Shown here piece by piece: positions 58,141 through 64,000 of a stretch of DNA of 64,000 bases. The notes below the pieces were generated by a model. That model was not told where the DNA came from and ran no database searches. It saw only the letters and a list, made by a program, of their open reading frames with translations. Source of the stretch: Ciona intestinalis (lineage: Eukaryota > Chordata > Ascidiacea > Phlebobranchia > Cionidae); assembly GCF_000224145.3 (NCBI RefSeq), contig NC_020166.2, positions 9,576,752 to 9,640,751 on the forward strand. Reading direction: 5' to 3'. The position numbers and the translations under genes are program-made. Each line of letters begins with the position of its first letter. The stretch's first letter is position 1.

Positions 58141-61100
58141 TTAATGGTCCTCGAACCCTGGCATTGGGAAACTACGAGCGAATTTTTCGACCTCGTTTCG
58201 AAGATTTGAGATTTTTTCAACTGTTTCAGGATTTGTTTCGATAAATGATTTGAAGTCCGCGAGTTTTTCTGCAATTTTGGAAGAAAACGCAAAAAAATAG
58301 GTAAGATACAAATATATAATATATTTTAACTACATATTCAACGGGTAAATCGTAAGCATGCGTATGAAACAGAAAACCCATGTTATAACAAAACACAAGA
58401 AACTCTGAGCTCCCCACAATCTTAACTTTATATTATGCCATGCAGCATCATTTTAATTAATACATACTTTGTGCAAGTTTCATCTCAGGAGGTTAATAGA
58501 AAAAATTAATAGAGTAACAATTCCTTACGTACAATATTGGTTATTGAGGTAATATTTGGGTGGACCTATATATGGCTTAATTCCATGTCTATGACAAGAA
58601 CCTTACCAATGTATATAGAATCTACACATACAATTTTGGGGTAATGGGCCAAATCTTGCCTAAACCCCAGGCCTCGACAGGGACCTCACCCACATAGAAT
58701 AGAACCAACAACTACACAACAACATCTATTCAACACAAACTCACTGGTTTTCTTCTTTGCTTCAATAGCGATCTCAACCCCTTTATCAAGAAAATCAACA
58801 ACTTTCACAAAATCTTCTTCAACAAAGTCACGGGAGGTTAATGCGGGGGCACCTGGGTATAAAAGGGGTATTATGTTTGTAGAGGGGTGGTTTGTATGGT
58901 GGTGATATATCAGGTTTGTTGTGTTTACACCTCATGCTTACTTTAAGGTATAGTATGGTGGGGAAGATGGGACAACTTTTTAATCTATTTTCTCGTCCCA
59001 TTTGGTAGTAAACGAAGAACATTCAAAGAATTATATAACCGTATTCCTACAACTCCCATGAACCGTTATTAATTGGTTAAAACACGATCATGGTATTTTG
59101 ATATTGTGCGCTAAAGGTGTCCCATCTTTCCCCACTCTACTATATAACAAGAAAACACTCTTGTTATAACTTGACAGTCAGCATAAGGTGTATGAATAGT
59201 GAATACACTATGTGTGTCCTTTGTATAAGAAGACAACCATGTTATAACTTGACATTGAGCGTGAGGTGTATGATACAGCATGTGTGTCATAATGTCACCC
59301 ATGTTACAGCCGAACAGCGAGCATGAGGCACACCACCCACCCAATCTCAACCCTCCTGGCATGAGAGCGCTTTTATCCCCCGGAACGCTGTTCTTGTTCA
59401 CGGTAACCGAAGCAAGCTCGAGAACTTTCTCCGTTCGCGCTCCATCGATTCCCTTGGGTCGCAGATCAACGAGCACGAGGTGATTATCTGTCCCACCTGA
59501 TGTAAAGTGCAAATGTATTATACTTGGTTTATAAAACTTACTTAATACAATAGTGGCTTCCACTCTGTGGGCCCTGACCAAGTAGCACCCGTTGTGCTAT
59601 TACATAAATATGATAAACATCTGGCGAACAAATCAATGTTTTGAGAGTTGGTTTAAAGTGTCATACACCTGTCATCTGTGCATCTGAGACTTACAATTGG
59701 TAATGCAACAATTTCTAATTTCTAATATTAAAAATAATGTGGAAAACAACTTGTATTATGGTAATGGTAGTGAATCACCACTGCTGGAAAGCAACTAACT
59801 TGTTAAATTTTTGTACTTCATATATTTCGTACATTTAAATGCAAATATCATTAGGAAATGTCAAATTACCTGAAACGAGGTTGTAACCCCTTGCTGTCAA
59901 CTCACTGGCCATGGTTGCCGCGTTTTTTAAAGTTTGAATTTGGTATTCCTTGAAAAATGGTTCCATTGACTAAAAAAAGGGTATCATTTTTTAAGTACAT
60001 ACTAATTTTAGTAATGTACTATATATTTCAACACAATAGACCAAAACACATAAAAATAAAAATAAAAAACAATTTTATTCTATGTAGGGGAGATCTTACA
60101 GTGTGACACATCATGGGACCCAAGGTTTAGGCCAGAGTTGTCCTATTAGCCTGACACCCAGGGTGCTACAAGTACAGCCCTATTAGTGACCACTGGGTTG
60201 AAGCAATTACTGTTATATATCTTGCACAAGGTCCAAGGATACATAAGTCCATCGAGAATATCTCTCTAATGACTGAGCTATGGCTCCAACTAATAAAAAA
60301 AGTAAAATGTAAAAACAAAACTATTAAAATAAACTTCCATTAAAAAAACATTTTTTTTCAAACAGTGTTGCACAAACCTGTTTTAATGCTACTGCAATAG
60401 CTGCAATTGCTGGGTTGTGTGGTCCTCCTTGTAAACTTGGAAACACTGCAAAGTTGATACGACTCTCCAAATCATACATCGTTTCTTTGCCCGTTTTCTT
60501 GTGAACACTTCGTACACCTTTCCTGTGTGGGAACTTGTTTATATGGAGTTGTTTAAGCTAAAGTTATGGACAAAGGTGGAAGTATAATGCTTTCTTGTTT
60601 ATTTTTGTAGTAGGAAACCAAGAGGTTTAATGTAAAGGTGTTTCATCTCACACGTCGTGTATTCATACACCTCATGCTTTCGATTACACAAGTGATGTCC
60701 TTGAGGCTCTGGTATTTAATCCAGATTTATTAATAACCCCATTTTCTTACGTCCACTGACGGGTTTAACCATGTTTCCAGTTATACACCAGGCAAATATG
60801 GTAAATTCCCCCCTCACTATAAGGTCAGAATGCATTACACTTACAGCATAGAATTATACAAAGTACAACGAAAACAAAAAACAAGTATAAACCTGAAGAA
60901 AATGATTCCAGCCCTTGGCCCCCTCAATGTCTTATGTGTGGTAGTTGTAACGATATCACTGTGTTCGAATGGAGAAGGTACAAGTTGTGTGGCAACTAAT
61001 CCACTTATATGTGCCATGTCTGACAACACATATGCGCCATGTTGGTCTGCTATCTGTAATATAGATATGTGTGATAATAAATATAATGCAATTAGACAAC

Positions 61101-63825
61101 AGTTGATTGGATGATATAATATAAATAACTTTTATTTGTCTCTTCGATTACGGTAGCGAGGATTCAAAAATATTTTAAACGAAAAGGTAGGGTATAGCGA
61201 CAAAACAACATTTGTTAAAAAAAAATTGTTTTTTAAAAAAGCGTGGTCGCCACACCTAGTCATAAAGACATATTTAAACAATAACTGTTTGAGTAATACC
61301 AATATTAAGATGCACCATGCTCACTGTCCAGTTATAACATGGCTCCGTATGTGTTATGGCGAGAGTATTTTTTTGGAATCTGGGCACAAACACATAATGT
61401 TTGCCATGAGTCTTTTTGTACACCAGGAAAGGCCTATGTTGTTTTTATACACATGTTATCTTATACATAATAGACACGTGTATGCATACACCTCATGCTT
61501 ACTGTCAAGGTATAACATCAGAGCCAAATAAACAGATTGAATTCCACAGTTTTATTCCTCTGCACTTTACCCAACCTTACAGTATTAAACCAACGGAAAA
61601 TTACGGTAACTTTCCCATCATCTTACCTCTCTCATCCTCTTATAATCGATGAGGCGTGAATAAGCGCTCGCACCAGCGATGATCATTCTCGGACGGAATA
61701 GCTTGGCACTGTTCTCTAATGCATCCATGTCAATGTAGCCAGTAGAGGGCTACAGAGAGCAATAAGTTAGGTTTATATTCGGAACACATCTACGCGTATA
61801 CATTTCTATTTCAGAAACCATCTTTTTAAAAACACACATTTGTTTTATTTAACAAAATAGGATGTTTAAAATGGGTTAAATAGATCCATTTTCAGAGTTC
61901 AGTTTCAGACACATCTACTTTTAAACACATGCCAATTAGACACACCCACTTTTAAACACATGTATTTTAGACACACCCATTTTTAAACACATGTTTTTTA
62001 GACACACCCATTTTTAAACACATGTCTTTTGGACACACCCACTTTTAAAGACATGTCTTTTGGACACACCCACTTTTAAATACATGTGTTTTGGACACAC
62101 CCACTTTTAAAGACATGTCTTTTGGACACACCCACTTTTAAAGACATGTCCTTTGGACACACCCACTTTTAAATGCATTTAGACAGCCCATTTTAGACAT
62201 CTGCACAAAACGTCTATGGACTGTTAGGTTAATTTTTAAAGCAATAGATAACATAAGGCACCTACAACTACTTGTAGGCTACAAGTAGTAGGTAAAGAGT
62301 AAAACATTTAATACTGCCTTGTATTATGTACATACATACACCGGTACACGAACGCAAGATGTTAAAATAAACTTACATTAAGTCGATACGGCATCGATTC
62401 AAAATAAATACTTGTGGAAGAAATTCTCTTAGCGTCCGTCATAAAACCATGTGTTAAACTGTGAAATACAAAGAGTATGTTTATACTTTAAGCCAGGAAA
62501 GTCAAATAAAGGTTATGTTCTAACTCAGCAATTTCCAGAATGGGGTCGGTTTTTTTGCATTTTTCTTATAACATCTTTGGTTTTAATAGGGATGCGAAAT
62601 ATCAAAATATTTGCAGGAGTCCACTGGGCAAATTTTTTAGAAATGTTTGAAAACCGCTGCTATAACTAACCAGTATAAAAACTTTTACCGATTAGTGGTT
62701 TATCTGGTATAAAAAAAACTTATTTTCTGGTGTTTCCTAATTTCTTTAAATGTTTTTTTTTGTTTACTACCAAATGGTTCATGAAATAGAATGAAACAGT
62801 GTCCAATATTTCCCCATATTGTATTTTAATAACAATATATTTATTAATAACTTACTGTCCACCATCAGGAAGATCCAACCCCATTATTCTATCATGCGGT
62901 TTCAATACTGCTGTGTAAGCTGCAAAGTTGGCAGGAGAACCTAGAGGTATGTGTTGTTATATATGTGGTGGTATAACATAAAGTGAAGGCATATGTCCAA
63001 ATGCATAGGCATTGGTGCACAGTGTTATTGTAAGTGGGCATGAGGTGTATGAAACAAACAACCGTGTAATAATGATTGCCATTGTACGCAACAATAAAAA
63101 AGAAATATTCAAACATAACATGACACAGGCCTTCGAGATTTTTGAAATGCATTAATATCTGACATTTTTGGTCTAGTGTGACAGATGCATTTATACAGAA
63201 TAAGCAATTATATTGTTAAGTCTATAATTATACCACAACACCCACCAGAATAAGGTTGAACATTAACGCCCCATTCATCAGGGTTAAGATGGAAAGCTTC
63301 CAAAGCACGCTTCTGGCACAACAGCTCAAGTTCATCAACATTTTCAGTACCACCATAATAACGCTGGCCTGGAAGACATATTGTGTTAAATATATATAAA
63401 TGAAATATAAATCTATGAGTGAATAAATAAACATTAAATTGACTCATTGGGGTCCAGACCAAAAAGTAGCAGGGTTTTTGGGATAGAATCTCTATTATTG
63501 ATTGTATTTTTAACTACCCAGTAGGGAGTAGGGTCTAGATGGTAGTTTCCTGCGTGTTGGGTAATAGACCTACATCTTTGGTCTTAGTTGTGCCTTACCA
63601 AAGACCTCAACCATATAGAACAGAATCTCTATTATTACATGTTTATAAACTGCCTCAGTCTAGGTAATAGAACCATGGTTTGAATTAGTAAACGCAACAT
63701 AGCAATAATACTAATATGCTTAATATTATTTACAATATTATAACATAACCACCTGGGTATCCTTCTGAATATTTGTTCGTTAAACAAGACGACATTGCTT
63801 CAATGGCAGCTCGTGAGCAGAAATT
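58141..63825 (-). CDS. SHMT: Serine hydroxymethyltransferase, 5' end missing
   Basis: Eleven exons, all phases agreeing: 63825-63753, 63368-63246, 62940-62856, 62458-62377, 61749-61627, 61053-60893, 60522-60378, 59969-59870, 59496-59341, 58852-58745, 58268-58141 (stop TAA 58143-58141). This gives 427 residues of an enzyme of about 480-500. Seen: '[17 protein letters not shown]', '[16 protein letters not shown]', 'LPDGGHLTHGF', '[20 protein letters not shown]', the PLP-lysine motif [12 protein letters not shown] in exon 61053-60893, '[18 protein letters not shown]', '[16 protein letters not shown]', '[20 protein letters not shown]' and the C-terminal '[10 protein letters not shown]'. It turns serine and tetrahydrofolate into glycine and methylene-tetrahydrofolate with PLP. 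No active-site gap or frameshift was seen. Cytosolic (SHMT1) or mitochondrial (SHMT2) type cannot be told, because the N-terminal exon lies beyond 64000; 63826-64000 is intron. Confidence 0.97.
58949..59146. mobile_element. MITE copy in SHMT intron
   Basis: 'GTATAGTATGGTGGGGAAGA' at the left, 'CCCATCTTTCCCCACTCTAC' and TATATA at the right; interior 'TTTGGTAGTAAACGAAGAAC' and 'AAAACACGATCATGG'. It is directly followed by a ~71-bp-type unit at about 59150-59335. Confidence 0.85.
61900..62190. repeat. ~31-bp tandem repeat in SHMT intron, about nine copies
   Basis: The unit is close to ACACACCCACTTTTAAAGAC then ATGTCTTTTGG, repeated with few changes between SHMT exons 62458-62377 and 61749-61627. 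The middle copies are nearly identical. Confidence 0.9.
62750..62835. mobile_element. MITE right-end fragment in SHMT intron
   Basis: 'TTTGTTTACTACCAAATGG', 'AAATAGAATGAAACAGTGTC' and 'CAATATTTCCCCATATTGTA'. Only the right half of the family is present. It ends about 20 bp before exon 62940-62856. Confidence 0.6.
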
Positions 63826-64000
63826 CTGAAAAAACATCAAATTAGAAACATAATAAAACTGGATATTTTTTCTATCGATTCAGTACATGTTCACAAAAAT
63901 TGGTCCTTAATATCAGAATTTTTCAAAGGTTTTGACTTTCTTTACCCCTTAATAGTCTGCTGGTGTATAACAAGGAAAAAGGGTACTAGACTAAATTGCA

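Noticed and set aside
60830..61114. + strand frame of 94 codons with a signal-peptide-like start
   Set aside because: It is antisense to the SHMT exon holding the PLP lysine (61053-60893).

Overview
The window is AT-rich animal DNA with many small introns, compact genes and dense short repeats. The gene content (a tau/MAP2/MAP4-family gene, an ASIC channel with vertebrate-like splice architecture, RNF32 and PRR11 orthologues) points to an invertebrate chordate, most likely a Ciona-type sea squirt. The species is an inference from gene content and style of repeats; no database search was possible.

Six protein-coding loci can be read from protein family likeness, and their splice phases join exactly. 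Left to right: (1) the 3' part of a PRR11-like gene on + (1-1728); (2) a tau/MAP2/MAP4-family gene on - (about 3.6-24.3 kb), with an exon-per-repeat microtubule-binding region of ten clear repeats plus one degenerate repeat; (3) a HERC3/HERC4-type RCC1-HECT ubiquitin ligase on - (25436-28525) in one uninterrupted coding exon; (4) RNF32 on + (29.2-32.9 kb), divergent from HERC across a short shared promoter region; (5) an acid-sensing ion channel (ASIC) locus on - (34.4-52.4 kb), with a complete 13-exon transcript and a second upstream set of four exons encoding an alternative N-terminal third; (6) serine hydroxymethyltransferase on - (58.1-63.8 kb), whose first exon(s) lie beyond the right edge.

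The genes do not form one pathway. Two encode ubiquitin-ligase-type proteins (HERC, RNF32), one a neuronal microtubule protein, one a neuronal cation channel, one a one-carbon metabolism enzyme, and PRR11 is a cell-cycle-linked protein in vertebrates. PRR11/tau and RNF32/ASIC are convergent pairs; HERC/RNF32 is a divergent pair.

The space between exons is full of repeats: a MITE-like family of about 200 bp with GGTGTCCCATCTT-type inverted ends (many copies between 32 and 59 kb), a composite SINE-like family with a CATT tail, an approximately 71-bp unit found singly and in tandem, and one clear hAT-type non-autonomous element with an 8-bp target duplication. A 50-N gap near 52.9 kb sits in an apparent false duplication. 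The points most worth a second look are the tau repeat expansion, the ASIC alternative N-terminal module joined at what appears to be the same place as in mammals, and the intronless HERC gene.
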